Source: Oscillospiraceae bacterium | GTDB taxonomy: Bacteria; Bacillota; Clostridia; Oscillospirales; Acutalibacteraceae | Direction of reading: 5' to 3' | NCBI GenBank assembly: GCA_003526845.1 | Contig: DPVM01000005.1 | Span: forward strand, 62,001-126,000 | DNA: 64,000 bases | In this document: one piece after another, positions 54,322 through 64,000 of the stretch | How the letters are laid out: each line of letters starts with the position of its first letter | Position numbering within the stretch: position 1 is the first letter of the stretch | The notes under the pieces: generated by a model | What the model was told of the DNA's origin: nothing | Database searches by the model: none | The model's input: only the letters and a program-made list of their open reading frames with translations | Translations under genes and position numbers: made by a program

Positions 54322-54945
54322 ATGGCAACAGTTGCAGTTTACAGCCAAAAAGGCAGAAAAACTTCAGATTTAGAGATTGCGGATTCAGTATTCGGTATTG
54401 AGCCAAATGCAAACGCAATTCACCTTGCAGTTGTTAGTTATCTTGCTAACCAGCGTCAAGGCACACAGTCAACTCTCACTCGTTCGGAAGTGCGTGGCGG
54501 CGGTGCAAAGCCTTGGAGACAAAAGGGTACAGGTCGTGCTCGTCAGGGTTCAATCAGAAGCCCACAGTGGACACACGGCGGTATCGCTCTTGGTCCTAAG
54601 CCAAGAACATATAAAGTAAACCTTAACAAGAAAGTTAAAAGACTTGCTATGAAGTCTGCTCTTTCAACTAAGGTTGCAGAAAACGAAATGAAGGTTGTCA
54701 GCAAGGTTGAGCTTGAAGCAATCAAAACAAAAGAGATTGTTGAAATGCTCACAAAGCTTAAGGCAGCAAAGAAAGTTCTTATCGTAACTGCTGAAGCAGA
54801 CGAGAAGATTTACAAATCAGCACGCAACATTGAGGGCGTTAAGGTTGCAAGTGTTAATACACTTTGTGTATATGACATCATCAACTGCGATTCATTCATC
54901 GTTCTCAAGGATGCTGTTAAGAAAATTGAGGAGGTATATGCATAA
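54322..54945 (+). CDS. rplD: 50S ribosomal protein L4
   Basis: Lines the exit tunnel and in E. coli also represses its own operon. The 207 residues include the tunnel loop RSEVRGGGAKPWRQKGTGRAR and PKPRTYKVNLNKKVKRLA. Its stop overlaps the next ATG by one base. Confidence 0.97.
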   Translation: MATVAVYSQKGRKTSDLEIADSVFGIEPNANAIHLAVVSYLANQRQGTQSTLTRSEVRGGGAKPWRQKGTGRARQGSIRSPQWTHGGIALGPKPRTYKVNLNKKVKRLAMKSALSTKVAENEMKVVSKVELEAIKTKEIVEMLTKLKAAKKVLIVTAEADEKIYKSARNIEGVKVASVNTLCVYDIINCDSFIVLKDAVKKIEEVYA

Positions 54946-55241
54946 TGAAAGCAGCGCAAGACATTATTCTCAAGCCTGTCATCACTGAGGAATCAATGAT
55001 GGGTATTATGGCTAAAAAATATACCTTCAAGGTTGCAAAAGACGCTAACAAGGTTGAAATTGCAAAGGCTGTTGAGGCAGTTTTCCCGGGCACAAAGGTT
55101 GCAAAGGTAAACACAATCAATGTAAGAGGCCGCAAGCGTCGTCAGGGTTACAATGTAGGCTACACTCCTTCATGGAAAAAAGCAATTGTTACTCTTACAG
55201 AGGATTCAAAGGAAATTGAATTCTTCAATGATATGATGTAA
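54945..55241 (+). CDS. rplW: 50S ribosomal protein L23
   Basis: Exit-tunnel rim protein and docking site for SRP and trigger factor. The 98 residues have IILKPVITEESM at the start and VNTINVRGRKRRQGYNVGYTPSWKKA. Coupled to rplD by TAATG overlap. Confidence 0.97.
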   Translation: MKAAQDIILKPVITEESMMGIMAKKYTFKVAKDANKVEIAKAVEAVFPGTKVAKVNTINVRGRKRRQGYNVGYTPSWKKAIVTLTEDSKEIEFFNDMM

Positions 55242-55347
55242 TCACTATATAATATATACATTATATAGAAAGCAACAACAATCGCGGATGACGAGGTATT
55301 AAGGGTGCCATCCCTTCGCAAAGTTATTCGCAATAAGGAGATTAATA

Positions 55348-56181
55348 ATGGCAGTTAAGAATTATAAGCCGACTACACCTTCAAGAAGAAATATGTCGGT
55401 TATCGATTATTCTTCTTTATCAAAAGTTACTCCTGAGAAATCACTTCTTGAACCGCTTAACAAGAAGTCAGGTCGTAACTCATACGGAAGAATCACTGTT
55501 CGCCACAGAGGCGGCGGAAACAGAAGAAAGTACCGTGTAATCGACTTCAAGAGAAACAAGTTCGATGTACCGGCTACTGTTAAAACTATCGAATACGATC
55601 CAAACCGTTCAGCTCATATTGCTCTTATTCAATATGAAGACGGCGTTAAGAGCTACATCACTGCTCCGGAAGGCCTCAAAGTGGGCGACACCGTTGTAGC
55701 AGGCACAGGCGTTGACATTGTTGTCGGCAACGCTCTTCCTTTAGAGAATATGCCGGTTGGTACAATCGTACACAATGTTGAGCTTTATCCGGGCAACGGC
55801 GCACAGCTTGCAAGATCAGCAGGCAACAGCGCACAGCTTATGGCTCTTGAAGGACCTTATGCACTTCTCAGACTTCCTTCGGGCGAGTTGAGAAATGTTC
55901 CTAAGGAATGCATCGCAACAGTCGGTGTTGTAGGCAATGCAGAGCATGCAAATGTTAAAATCGGTAAAGCAGGTAGAAAGCGCAACATGGGTTGGAGACC
56001 TACAGTTCGTGGTTCTGTTATGAACCCGAATGACCACCCTCACGGTGGTGGTGAAGGTAAGTCACCTGTCGGCCGTCCCGGTCCTTGCACACCATGGGGC
56101 AAACCTGCTCTCGGTTATAAGACACGCAGCAAGAAGAAGGCATCTAATAAGATGATCGTTCGCCGTCGCAACGGTAAATAA
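55348..56181 (+). CDS. rplB: 50S ribosomal protein L2
   Basis: Needed for subunit joining and peptidyl transfer. The 277 residues have [22 protein letters not shown] and the C-terminal [21 protein letters not shown] with the conserved His. A 106-base gap before it holds an AT-rich inverted repeat (ATATAAT/ATTATAT) and could carry a minor promoter. Confidence 0.97.
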   Translation: MAVKNYKPTTPSRRNMSVIDYSSLSKVTPEKSLLEPLNKKSGRNSYGRITVRHRGGGNRRKYRVIDFKRNKFDVPATVKTIEYDPNRSAHIALIQYEDGVKSYITAPEGLKVGDTVVAGTGVDIVVGNALPLENMPVGTIVHNVELYPGNGAQLARSAGNSAQLMALEGPYALLRLPSGELRNVPKECIATVGVVGNAEHANVKIGKAGRKRNMGWRPTVRGSVMNPNDHPHGGGEGKSPVGRPGPCTPWGKPALGYKTRSKKKASNKMIVRRRNGK

Positions 56182-56202
56182 ACGGAAAGGAGAAGATTTT
56201 AA

Positions 56203-56475
56203 ATGAGTAGAAGTACTAAAAAAGGCCCATTCGTCGAAGAAAGCCTCTTCAAGAAGGTAGAAGCACTTAACGCAAAGGGCGACAAGCAAGTTATCAAAAC
56301 TTGGTCAAGAAGTTCAACAATCTTCCCTGAGTTCGTTGGTCATACATTTGCCGTACACGATGGAAGAAAGCATGTTCCTGTTTATGTAACAGAGGATATG
56401 GTTGGTCACAAGCTCGGTGAGTTTGCTCCGACCAGAACATTCAGAGGCCATGCCGGCACTAAGACCGGTAAGTAA
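56203..56475 (+). CDS. rpsS: 30S ribosomal protein S19
   Basis: Head protein of the small subunit. The 90 residues show [17 protein letters not shown] and the C-terminal [14 protein letters not shown] motif. GGAG lies about 8 bases before the ATG. Confidence 0.97.
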   Translation: MSRSTKKGPFVEESLFKKVEALNAKGDKQVIKTWSRSSTIFPEFVGHTFAVHDGRKHVPVYVTEDMVGHKLGEFAPTRTFRGHAGTKTGK

Positions 56476-56492
56476 TTGAAAGGAGATTTATG

Positions 56493-56831
56493 ATGGAAGC
56501 AAAAGCAAAAGCAACATATGTTCGTATTTCTCCGAGAAAGGTTCAGATTGTTCTTGATTTAATCAGAAATCAACCTGCCGACAAGGCTATGGCTATTCTC
56601 AAGTTTACTCATAAAGCTGCTTGCGAGCCTGTATCAAAGGTTCTCAAATCAGCAATTGCAAACGCAGAGAATAATTTTAATATGGACGTATCAAGATTGG
56701 TAGTAAGCGAAGCTCATGTAGCACCGGGTCCGGTTCTTAAGAGAATCCAACCGAGAGCTCAGGGCAGAGCATACAGAATCAACAAAAGAACATCACACAT
56801 TACCCTTGTTCTCAAGGAAATGGAAGACTAA
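56493..56831 (+). CDS. rplV: 50S ribosomal protein L22
   Basis: Exit-tunnel protein. The 112 residues include [17 protein letters not shown] and the loop [17 protein letters not shown]. Two ATG codons stand in a row; the second, at 56493, has the better 7-base spacing from AGGAG. Confidence 0.95.
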   Translation: MEAKAKATYVRISPRKVQIVLDLIRNQPADKAMAILKFTHKAACEPVSKVLKSAIANAENNFNMDVSRLVVSEAHVAPGPVLKRIQPRAQGRAYRINKRTSHITLVLKEMED

Positions 56832-56849
56832 GCGAGGAGGAAAAGTTAA

Positions 56850-57539
56850 ATGGGACAGAAATGTAATCCAACCGGTTTAAGAATCGGTGTTATCAAAAAC
56901 TGGGACTCTCGCTGGTATGCTAAGAAAGGCGAATTCGCAGATACACTCGTTGAAGATTACAATCTTCGTAAGTATCTTCTTAAGACCCTTTACAGCGCAG
57001 GTGTTCCTAAAGTAGAAATCGAAAGAGACGCTAAGAGAGTAAGAATCAACATCCACTGTGCAAAGCCGGGCATGGTAATCGGTAAGCAGGGTGCTGAAAT
57101 CGAAAAGCTCAAGGCAATTTGTGCAAAGAAGTTGGGCAAAGAGGCAAACGAAGTTTTCATCAACATCGTTGAAATCAAACAACCCGACCTCGATGCAATC
57201 CTTGTTGCACAGTCAATCGCTCAACAGCTTGAGCGTCGTGTAGCATTCAGAAGAGCAGTTAAAGGCGCTATCAGAAACACAATGAGACTTGGTGCTCGCG
57301 GTATCAAAGTTCAGGTTTCAGGTCGTATCGGCGGCGCAGAAATCGCTCGTTCGGAAACATACAAAGAGGGTACTATTCCTCTTCAAACAATCCGTGCCGA
57401 CATCGATTACGGAACAGCAGAAGCTGCTACAACATACGGTAGAATCGGTGTTAAAGTTTGGATCTATCAAGGCGAAGTTCTCAGAGAATCTCGCAATAAG
57501 AGAAGAAGATCAAATCGCAAGGAAGGGGGAAATAAATAA
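56850..57539 (+). CDS. rpsC: 30S ribosomal protein S3
   Basis: mRNA-entry protein with a KH domain ([13 protein letters not shown]). The 229 residues start [21 protein letters not shown] and end in a Lys/Arg-rich tail. Its TAA shares one base with the rplP ATG. Confidence 0.97.
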   Translation: MGQKCNPTGLRIGVIKNWDSRWYAKKGEFADTLVEDYNLRKYLLKTLYSAGVPKVEIERDAKRVRINIHCAKPGMVIGKQGAEIEKLKAICAKKLGKEANEVFINIVEIKQPDLDAILVAQSIAQQLERRVAFRRAVKGAIRNTMRLGARGIKVQVSGRIGGAEIARSETYKEGTIPLQTIRADIDYGTAEAATTYGRIGVKVWIYQGEVLRESRNKRRRSNRKEGGNK

Positions 57540-57961
57540 TGCTCTTACCTAAGCGTGTAAAACACAGAAAACAACACAGAGGTCGTATGACTGGTGTTGC
57601 TACAAGAGGTAATAAAGTATCATACGGTGAGTTCGGTCTTGCTACAACAGAGCCAGCATGGATCACAGCAGCTCAAATCGAGGCAGCCCGTATCGCTATG
57701 ACTCGTTACACAAAGCGTGGCGGCCGTGTTTGGATTAAAATTTTCCCTGACAAGCCGATCACTGCAAGACCTGCCGATACTCGTATGGGTAAAGGTAAAG
57801 GTAATGTTGACTACTGGGTAGCAGTAGTTAAGCCGGGCAGAGTTATGTTTGAGCTCGGCGGCGTAAGCGAGGAGGTTGCTCGCGAGGCTATGCGTCTTGC
57901 AGCTAACAAACTTCCTGTAAAATGCAAATTCGTTAAAAAAGAAGAGGGAGGCGAGCAATAA
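57539..57961 (+). CDS. rplP: 50S ribosomal protein L16
   Basis: Contacts A-site tRNA. The 140 residues start [16 protein letters not shown] and contain [21 protein letters not shown] and [20 protein letters not shown]. Coupled to rpsC and rpmC by one-base overlaps. Confidence 0.97.
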   Translation: MLLPKRVKHRKQHRGRMTGVATRGNKVSYGEFGLATTEPAWITAAQIEAARIAMTRYTKRGGRVWIKIFPDKPITARPADTRMGKGKGNVDYWVAVVKPGRVMFELGGVSEEVAREAMRLAANKLPVKCKFVKKEEGGEQ

Positions 57962-58164
57962 TGAAAGCATCAGAAATCAGAAGCTTATCTGCAGAGGAAA
58001 GATCAAAGAAACTTGCAGAGCTTAAGGAAGAACTTTTCAACCTTCATTTTCAGCAGGCTATCAATCAGCTCGACAACCCTATGAGAATTAAAGCTGTCAA
58101 GAAAGATATTGCTCGTATCAAAACTGTTGAGAGAGCTATCGAACTTGAACAAGCTAATTCCTAA
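57961..58164 (+). CDS. rpmC: 50S ribosomal protein L29
   Basis: Small helical exit-site protein. The 67 residues show ELKEELFNLHFQQAINQLDNP and the C-terminal KKDIARIKTVERA helix. Confidence 0.96.
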   Translation: MKASEIRSLSAEERSKKLAELKEELFNLHFQQAINQLDNPMRIKAVKKDIARIKTVERAIELEQANS

Positions 58165-58178
58165 GGAGGTAACTGATT

Positions 58179-58433
58179 ATGGAAAGAAACCTCAGAAAAA
58201 CCAGAATCGGTATTGTAACATCTGACAAAATGGATAAAACCGTTGTTGTTACAATTCAAGACAGAGTTAAGCACCCTCTTTACAGCAAGATTGTTGACCG
58301 CTCTGTAAAATACAAAGCACACGACGAGAATAACGAATGCGGAATCGGCGACAAGGTTCAAATCATGGAATGCCGCCCACTCAGCAAGGATAAAAATTGG
58401 CGTGTAGTTAAAATCATCGAAAAGGCTAAATAA
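58179..58433 (+). CDS. rpsQ: 30S ribosomal protein S17
   Basis: Early 16S-binding OB-fold protein. The 84 residues contain [18 protein letters not shown] and [21 protein letters not shown] 118-base gap with a possible ACTGCAA/TTTGCAGT hairpin follows it. Confidence 0.97.
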   Translation: MERNLRKTRIGIVTSDKMDKTVVVTIQDRVKHPLYSKIVDRSVKYKAHDENNECGIGDKVQIMECRPLSKDKNWRVVKIIEKAK

Positions 58434-58551
58434 TCATTACGATTTGCGCTTTTGAGAATAAAAAAGTTTAGTGCTATTAATTTAGTCAAACAGAAAATAA
58501 TAACTGCAACTTAGCAAAGTGTTATTTTGCAGTACGAAGGAGGAAAACGCT

Positions 58552-58920
58552 GTGATACAACAAGAAAGTCGTCTTAAAGTTGCAGACAACACAGGTGCTA
58601 AAGAATTGCTTTGCATTCGTGTTCTCGGCGGCTCAGGAAGAAAATATGCCAACATTGGCGATGTTATCGTTGCTTCAGTTAAGAAGGCAGCACCGGGTGG
58701 TATCGTTAAAAAGGGCGAAGTTGTTAAAGCAGTCATCGTTCGTACAACTAAAGGTGTACGTCGTGATGATGGTCAGTATATTCGTTTCGACGAAAATGCT
58801 GCCGTAATTATTAGGGATGATAAAACCCCTAAAGGCACCCGTATTTTTGGTCCCGTAGCAAGAGAGCTTCGTGAAAAAGATTACATGAAGATTCTTTCTC
58901 TCGCTCCGGAAGTACTTTAA
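58552..58920 (+). CDS. rplN: 50S ribosomal protein L14
   Basis: Intersubunit-bridge protein of the usual 122 residues. It starts at GTG 58552 ([20 protein letters not shown]), 8 bases after AGGAGG; the upstream extension to 58519 lies over that site. [21 protein letters not shown] closes the chain. Confidence 0.97.
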   Translation: MIQQESRLKVADNTGAKELLCIRVLGGSGRKYANIGDVIVASVKKAAPGGIVKKGEVVKAVIVRTTKGVRRDDGQYIRFDENAAVIIRDDKTPKGTRIFGPVARELREKDYMKILSLAPEVL

Positions 58921-58934
58921 TGGAGGTGCGCAAG

Positions 58935-59246
58935 ATGAGTAAAATGTTCGTTAAAACAGGCGATACCGTTCAGGTATTGTCAGGTAAATCAAAAGGCGTT
59001 CAGGGCGAAGTAATCGCTGTAAGTCCTAAAGAGAACAAGGTTATCGTTAAAAATGTTAACGTTGTTACAAAGCATGTTAAACCGTCAAAGATGGGTGAAC
59101 AGGGCGGACTTGTAGAGGTTGAATCTGCACTCTACGCTTCAAAAGTTCAATTAGTTTGCCCAAAATGTAAGCAACCTACAAGAGTTGGTCACAAAAAGGG
59201 CGGCATCCGCGTTTGCAAGAATAAAGAATGCGGACACGAGTTTTAA
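58935..59246 (+). CDS. rplX: 50S ribosomal protein L24
   Basis: KOW-motif assembly protein. The 103 residues have VKTGDTVQVLSGKSKGVQGEV and a C-terminal zinc ribbon (CPKCKQ ... CKNKEC). ATG 58935 follows GGAGGTG by 6 bases. Confidence 0.97.
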   Translation: MSKMFVKTGDTVQVLSGKSKGVQGEVIAVSPKENKVIVKNVNVVTKHVKPSKMGEQGGLVEVESALYASKVQLVCPKCKQPTRVGHKKGGIRVCKNKECGHEF

Positions 59247-59265
59247 GAAAGGGAGGACATAACAA

Positions 59266-59808
59266 ATGGCAGCACGCTTAAAAGAAACATATAAGAGTGA
59301 AGTTGCTCCTGCATTGATGAAGAAATTCGAATACAAGTCTGTTATGCAAATCCCAAAGCTTGACAAGATTGTTATCAATGTCGGTGCCGGCGAAGCTCGT
59401 GAAAATTCAAAGGTAATTGACGCTATCGTTTCAGACCTTACTCAAATTTCAGGTCAAAAGCCTGTTGTATGTAAGGCAAAGAAATCAGTAGCTAACTTCA
59501 AACTCCGTGAGGGCATGCCAATCGGTGTTAAAGTTACTCTTCGCGGTGACAGAATGTATGAATTTCTTGACAGATTCTTCAATCTCGCACTTCCCAGAGT
59601 TCGTGACTTCAGAGGTATTAATCCAAACTCATTTGACGGCCGCGGCAACTATGCATTAGGCATCAAAGAGCAGTTGATTTTCCCTGAAATCGATTATGAT
59701 AAGATTGATAAGGTACGCGGTATGGACATCATTATGGTTACAACCGCAAACACTGACGAAGAAGCAAGAGAGCTCCTCAAATTGATGGGCGCTCCGTTTG
59801 CAGAGTAA
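59266..59808 (+). CDS. rplE: 50S ribosomal protein L5
   Basis: Binds 5S rRNA and P-site tRNA. The 180 residues show [14 protein letters not shown] and [21 protein letters not shown]. Confidence 0.97.
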   Translation: MAARLKETYKSEVAPALMKKFEYKSVMQIPKLDKIVINVGAGEARENSKVIDAIVSDLTQISGQKPVVCKAKKSVANFKLREGMPIGVKVTLRGDRMYEFLDRFFNLALPRVRDFRGINPNSFDGRGNYALGIKEQLIFPEIDYDKIDKVRGMDIIMVTTANTDEEARELLKLMGAPFAE

Positions 59809-59820
59809 GGAGGGATTATC

Positions 59821-60006
59821 GTGGCTAAAACATCTATGAAAGTTAAGCAGCAAAGAACTGCTAAATACTCAACAAGAGCATATAACAGATGCAAAATCTG
59901 CGGTAGACCTCATGCTTATCTTCGTAAGTATGGCGTATGCCGTATCTGCTTCAGAGAGCTCGCTCACAAGGGCGAAATCCCCGGAGTTAAAAAGTCATCT
60001 TGGTAA
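59821..60006 (+). CDS. rpsZ: 30S ribosomal protein S14, zinc type
   Basis: The 61-residue zinc-binding form with [21 protein letters not shown] (CxxC twice). It starts at GTG 59821 after GGAGG. The zinc-independent paralogue is not in the window. Confidence 0.96.
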   Translation: MAKTSMKVKQQRTAKYSTRAYNRCKICGRPHAYLRKYGVCRICFRELAHKGEIPGVKKSSW

Positions 60007-60044
60007 GATACTGAGAATTGCTAATTTTATAAGGAGGAAATATC

Positions 60045-60443
60045 ATGCATATTACAGACCCAATTGCTGATATGCTTACAAGAATTCGTAACGCCAATTC
60101 AGCAAAACACGAAACAGTAGATATTCCTGCATCAAATATGAAGAAGGCAATCGCTCAGATTCTTCTTGATGAAGGTTATATCGCATCATATAAAGTAATT
60201 GAAGATGATAAACAAGGTGTTATCCGTGTAACACTCAAGTACGGTGAAAACAAATCTCAGGTTATTACAGGCCTCAGAAGAGTTTCAAAGCCGGGCCTTA
60301 GAATTTACTCAAATGTTGAGGATATGCCTAAGGTTATGAAGGGACTCGGTATCGCTATCGTATCAACTTCAAAAGGTATAATGACAGACAGAGAAGCTCG
60401 CAAGCAAAATGTTGGCGGCGAAGTATTAGCATTTGTTTGGTAA
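60045..60443 (+). CDS. rpsH: 30S ribosomal protein S8
   Basis: Central-domain 16S binder, and translational repressor of the spc operon in E. coli. The 132 residues show [21 protein letters not shown] and the C-terminal [20 protein letters not shown]. Confidence 0.97.
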   Translation: MHITDPIADMLTRIRNANSAKHETVDIPASNMKKAIAQILLDEGYIASYKVIEDDKQGVIRVTLKYGENKSQVITGLRRVSKPGLRIYSNVEDMPKVMKGLGIAIVSTSKGIMTDREARKQNVGGEVLAFVW

Positions 60444-60458
60444 GGAGGTGCAGTTAGG

Positions 60459-61001
60459 ATGTCACGTATAGGTTTAAAGCCAATCGTAATTCCTGCCGGC
60501 GTTGAAGTATCAGTAAACGGCGAAAATACTGTAACCGTTAAGGGACCAAACGGTACTCTTACTCAGGATGTTTGCAAAGACATCACAGTTACTGTCGACG
60601 GCAGCGAAGTTAAAGTATCAAGACCATCAGACGATAAAGAGCACAGAGCACTTCACGGTCTTTACAGAGCTCTTATCGCAAACATGGTTAAAGGTGTAAC
60701 AGAAGGTTTCAAAAAGAACCTCGAGGTTAACGGCGTAGGTTACAGAGTTCAGATGCAGGGCAACACCCTTGTAATGAACCTCGGTTTCTCACACCAGGTT
60801 AAGATGGATGCACCTGAAGGAATCAAAATTGAATGCCCAAGCGCAAATGCAATCGTTATCAGCGGTGCAGATAAGCAAAAGGTTGGTCAGTTCGCAGCTC
60901 AAGTTCGCGAAAAGAGACCGCCGGAGCCGTATAAGGGCAAGGGCATCAAATATGCTGAAGAGCATATTCGCCGTAAGGAAGGCAAAGCAGGTAAGAAATA
61001 A
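60459..61001 (+). CDS. rplF: 50S ribosomal protein L6
   Basis: Factor-binding-site protein of two similar halves. The 180 residues include VSVNGENTVTVKGPNGTL and RPPEPYKGKGIKYAEEHIRRKEGK. Confidence 0.97.
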   Translation: MSRIGLKPIVIPAGVEVSVNGENTVTVKGPNGTLTQDVCKDITVTVDGSEVKVSRPSDDKEHRALHGLYRALIANMVKGVTEGFKKNLEVNGVGYRVQMQGNTLVMNLGFSHQVKMDAPEGIKIECPSANAIVISGADKQKVGQFAAQVREKRPPEPYKGKGIKYAEEHIRRKEGKAGKK

Positions 61002-61019
61002 AGAAAGGAGTGAAATACA

Positions 61020-61379
61020 ATGGTTTCAAGACAAGATTCTAACAAAGCAAGACAAAAGCGTCACACTCGTGTACGCGGTAAGATCAGCGGTACAGCTGAT
61101 TGTCCAAGACTCAACGTATATCGCTCCCTCAGCAATATCTACGCTCAGCTTATTGATGATGTTGCAGGTGTAACACTTGCTCAGGCATCAACAGTTGAAA
61201 AAGATTTTGCTCAGTACGGCGGAAACGTTGAAGCAGCGAAAGCTGTAGGTAAAAAATTAGCAGAAAGAGCCACAGCAAAGGGCATCAAAGAATGTGTATT
61301 TGACCGTGGCGGTTACGTATATCACGGTCGTGTTGCAGCTGTTGCTGACGGCGCTCGTGAAGGCGGACTTGAGTTCTAA
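61020..61379 (+). CDS. rplR: 50S ribosomal protein L18
   Basis: 5S rRNA binder. The 119 residues show [21 protein letters not shown] and the C-terminal [23 protein letters not shown]. Confidence 0.97.
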   Translation: MVSRQDSNKARQKRHTRVRGKISGTADCPRLNVYRSLSNIYAQLIDDVAGVTLAQASTVEKDFAQYGGNVEAAKAVGKKLAERATAKGIKECVFDRGGYVYHGRVAAVADGAREGGLEF

Positions 61380-61397
61380 AGAAGGGAGTAATTTATT

Positions 61398-61901
61398 ATG
61401 AATAATAAGATTGACGTATCTTCAATGGAACTTGAAGAAAGAGTAGTTACCATCAACCGTGTTTCAAAGACGGTTAAGGGCGGTAGAATTTTTAAGTTCT
61501 CTGCACTTGTTGTTGTAGGCGACGGTAACGGACTTGTAGGCTTCGGTATCGGTAAGTCAGGCGAAGTTCCTGATGCTATCCGTAAGGGTATCGAGGATGC
61601 AAAGAAAAATGTTATTAAGGTTTCACTCAGAGGCACAACAATTCCTCATGAGATTACAGGTAAATTCGGCGCAGGTGAAGTTCTTCTTATGCCGGCTCCG
61701 AAAGGTACCGGTGTTATTGCCGGCGGCCCTGTTCGTGCTGTTGTTGAAACAGTAGGTATCAAGGATATCCGTACAAAGGCAATTCGTTCTAACAATCCTT
61801 GCAATGTTGTAAGAGCAACAATCAACGGCTTAAGCCAGCTTCGCAGTGCCGAAGAGGTTGCAGCTGTTCGCGGCAAGACTGTTAAGGAAATAGTAGGTTA
61901 A
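61398..61901 (+). CDS. rpsE: 30S ribosomal protein S5
   Basis: Decoding-fidelity protein. The 167 residues show [41 protein letters not shown] and [13 protein letters not shown]. Confidence 0.97.
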   Translation: MNNKIDVSSMELEERVVTINRVSKTVKGGRIFKFSALVVVGDGNGLVGFGIGKSGEVPDAIRKGIEDAKKNVIKVSLRGTTIPHEITGKFGAGEVLLMPAPKGTGVIAGGPVRAVVETVGIKDIRTKAIRSNNPCNVVRATINGLSQLRSAEEVAAVRGKTVKEIVG

Positions 61902-61913
61902 GGAGGGGTTAGC

Positions 61914-62093
61914 ATGGCAGATATTAAAATCAAACTCACAAAGAGTTTAATCGGTAGCAAAAAAGACCAAATCGCCACCGCCAACTCACTTGGTCTCCGT
62001 AAAATCGGCAATGTAACAGTACAGCCTGATAACGCACAGACACAGGGTAAAATCAAAAAGATTTCTCACCTTGTAACAATCGTAGAAGAATAA
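61914..62093 (+). CDS. rpmD: 50S ribosomal protein L30
   Basis: A short gene of 59 codons, easy to miss. It reads [18 protein letters not shown] at the start and has [15 protein letters not shown], the L30 core, then [21 protein letters not shown] lies 7 bases before the ATG. Position between rpsE and rplO is the standard one. Confidence 0.95.
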   Translation: MADIKIKLTKSLIGSKKDQIATANSLGLRKIGNVTVQPDNAQTQGKIKKISHLVTIVEE

Positions 62094-62107
62094 GGGGAGG
62101 TGCACTG

Positions 62108-62551
62108 ATGAAATTACACGAACTTTCTCCTGCAGAGGGCTCTAAAAAAGCTGTTAAGAGAATTGGCAGAGGCGCAGGCTCAGGCCAGGGTAAAACAGCA
62201 GGCAAAGGCCATAAGGGTCAAAAGGCTCGTTCCGGCTATAGCAGACGCCCGGGTTTTGAAGGCGGTCAGATGCCGCTTCAAAGAAGAATTCCGAAGAGAG
62301 GATTTAACAACATCTTTGCTACTGAGTATGCAACCGTAAATGTTTCTGCTCTTAACGACAGATTTGATGACGGTGCAACCGTAGACGCAGAAAGCCTTGC
62401 AGCTTGCGGTCTTGTTAAGAAGACACTTGACGGCATCAAGGTTCTCGGCAAAGGCGAGATTACTAAAGCTTTGACTGTTAAGGTTAACGCAGTAAGTGAA
62501 TCCGCAAAAGCAAAGATTGAAGCAGCTGGTGGCAAGGTGGAGGTGCTTTAA
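62108..62551 (+). CDS. rplO: 50S ribosomal protein L15
   Basis: Late-assembly large-subunit protein. The 147 residues show [20 protein letters not shown] and [18 protein letters not shown], then the [11 protein letters not shown] motif. Its stop directly precedes the secY GTG. Confidence 0.97.
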   Translation: MKLHELSPAEGSKKAVKRIGRGAGSGQGKTAGKGHKGQKARSGYSRRPGFEGGQMPLQRRIPKRGFNNIFATEYATVNVSALNDRFDDGATVDAESLAACGLVKKTLDGIKVLGKGEITKALTVKVNAVSESAKAKIEAAGGKVEVL

Positions 62552-63892
62552 GTGATTAAAACTATCATTAACGCATTCAAACTTCCCGACATCAGAAAAA
62601 AACTTCTCTTTACTGCTTTTATCATCTTGATTTTCAGAATCGGCTCGGTTATTCCTGTTCCGTTTCTTAACATTACAGAAGAAATCAGCGTTGGTAAGGG
62701 CAACACAATTTTAACTTATTTGAGTTTGATGACCGGTAGCGCATTCACATACGGAACTATTTTCGCTATGTCAATTACACCGTACATCAACTCGTCAATC
62801 ATTATGCAACTCCTTGCAGTTGCTATCCCCGCCCTTGAAAATCTCCAAAAAGAGGGCGAGGAGGGTAAGAAGAAAATCTCAACAATTACAAGAATCGTTA
62901 CAATCGTTCTCGGTTTGCTTCAATCGTTGGCATATTTCTTCTTCCTTCGTGCAAACAACTACCTTGAAACATTCCCGAATGCTTCAACTTTCGATTTGGT
63001 ATTCCAAGCAGTTGTTATTATTGCCGTTCTCACAGCAGGTACAGCAGTAATTATGTGGCTCGGTGAGCAGATTACAATTGACGGTATCGGCAACGGTATC
63101 TCAATCATCCTCTTCGCAGGTATCGTGTCTCGTTTCCCAACCATTATCAGACAGCTCTTTGGCTATCTCGATACAGAGAGAAAAGTATATTATGTACTTG
63201 TTCCGGTAGTTTGTGTATGCTTCTTGCTTATGATGGCATACATCGTTTTGCTCGACAATGCAGAAAGAAGACTTCCTATCCAATACGCAAAGCGTGTTAA
63301 GGGCAGAAAGATGTACGGCGGACAAAATACTCATATGCCGATTAAGGTTAATATGAGCGGCGTTCTCCCAATCATCTTCGCATCATCCATCCTTTCTCTC
63401 CCGGGTACTGTTCAAATGTTCCTTACAGAAAGCAAGTACAAGGGCACAGGCTGGGAAAAATTCTTTAATGCATTCCAAAGTGATTCATGGTGGTACGCAG
63501 GAATGTACTTCCTTCTTATCATCTTCTTTGCTTATTTCTACAGTACAATTCAGTACAACCCAATTGAAATGGCAAATAATCTTCGTAAAAACAATGGCGT
63601 TATACCCGGATACAGACCGGGCAGACCTACTTCGGATTACATCTTTAAGATTATCTCAAGATTGACTCTTATCGGTGCTCTTATGATTTCCGTAGTTGCT
63701 TTGTTCCCGATTATCTGGTCGCTTATTTGTGACGCTGCCATCCCTCCGTTGACGGAGAGCGGCAAAGACGGCGGAATGTCGATTACACTCGGCGGTACAT
63801 CACTCATCATCTTGGTCGGTGTTGCACTTGAAACTGTTCGTCAACTTGAATCACAAATGATGATGCGCCATTATAAGGGATTCCTTGACTAA
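62552..63892 (+). CDS. secY: protein translocase subunit SecY
   Basis: Channel-forming subunit of the SecYEG translocon in the cytoplasmic membrane. The 446 residues form ten TM helices. The plug-region start IRKKLLFTAFIILIFRIGSVIPVPF, the ITPYINSSIIMQLL motif and the cytoplasmic loop with QYAKRVKGRKMYGGQ are typical. The start is GTG 62552 with GGAGGTG 6 bases before, inside rplO. adk follows after 15 bases. Confidence 0.96.
   Translation: MIKTIINAFKLPDIRKKLLFTAFIILIFRIGSVIPVPFLNITEEISVGKGNTILTYLSLMTGSAFTYGTIFAMSITPYINSSIIMQLLAVAIPALENLQKEGEEGKKKISTITRIVTIVLGLLQSLAYFFFLRANNYLETFPNASTFDLVFQAVVIIAVLTAGTAVIMWLGEQITIDGIGNGISIILFAGIVSRFPTIIRQLFGYLDTERKVYYVLVPVVCVCFLLMMAYIVLLDNAERRLPIQYAKRVKGRKMYGGQNTHMPIKVNMSGVLPIIFASSILSLPGTVQMFLTESKYKGTGWEKFFNAFQSDSWWYAGMYFLLIIFFAYFYSTIQYNPIEMANNLRKNNGVIPGYRPGRPTSDYIFKIISRLTLIGALMISVVALFPIIWSLICDAAIPPLTESGKDGGMSITLGGTSLIILVGVALETVRQLESQMMMRHYKGFLD

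Positions 63893-64000
<108 letters not shown>

Noticed and set aside
55243..55262. TATAAT-like box and AT hairpin before rplB as an internal promoter
   Set aside because: No -35 at a useful distance; a stable transcript from the upstream consensus promoter explains expression.

Overview
The window looks like chromosome of a Gram-positive, spore-lineage Clostridia bacterium, most likely an Oscillospiraceae/Ruminococcaceae-type gut anaerobe. Signs of this are: Spo0A directly after SpoIVB, WhiA, a YlbJ-like sporulation membrane protein, HPr kinase, the DapL branch of diaminopimelate synthesis, a zinc-type S14, strong AGGAGG ribosome binding sites, TTGACA/TATAAT promoters and a Gram-positive LexA box. 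No rRNA, tRNA, CRISPR array, insertion sequence or integrase was seen. The first gene is open at the left edge and adk is cut by the right edge.

Layout. 1-6.2 kb: tail of an unknown gene, then the glycogen operon glgB-glgC-glgD-glgA on the minus strand. 6.4-11.3 kb: an ANTAR-domain protein, then dapF, dapL, purC and purB. 11.3-16.8 kb (minus strand): an ECF sigma factor with its putative anti-sigma protein, then a second unit encoding a small secreted protein, an anchored extracytoplasmic protein, three integral membrane proteins, an ABC ATPase and a decayed membrane-protein gene. 16.8-18.9 kb: a secreted nuclease lipoprotein and a YlbJ-like protein. 18.9-24.3 kb: SOS-controlled dinB, aminotransferase, TIM-barrel and EamA genes, and nrdR with candidate NrdR boxes. 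24.3-29.2 kb: an AT-rich insert holding an anchored orphan and a 1227-residue lipase/LRR protein, flanked by two about 128-bp direct repeats that contain a terminator. 29.2-34.4 kb: a lipase-like gene, then a unit of acyl-CoA ligase, membrane protein and condensation-domain acyltransferase. 34.4-45.5 kb: PAS and GT4 genes, then hprK, glucokinase, murB, rapZ, whiA, dnaE and pfkA. 45.5-50.6 kb: an unusual five-gene operon of SCP2-like protein, class-III aminotransferase, split transketolase and second SCP2-like protein. 50.6-52.8 kb: spoIVB and spo0A. 52.9-64 kb: the S10-spc ribosomal protein operon running into secY and adk.

How the genes work together. The glg genes build glycogen from glucose-1-phosphate. 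hprK, glucokinase and pfkA handle sugar sensing and entry into glycolysis. dapF/dapL and murB feed peptidoglycan, and purC/purB feed purines. spoIVB and spo0A control sporulation. Four loci could hide undescribed biology: the SCP2/aminotransferase/transketolase operon, the ECF-linked secreted-protein/ABC operon, the acyl-ligase/condensation-domain operon and the repeat-flanked lipase/LRR island. All coordinates, motifs and promoter spacings were read by eye; family names rest on recognised motifs, not on database searches.
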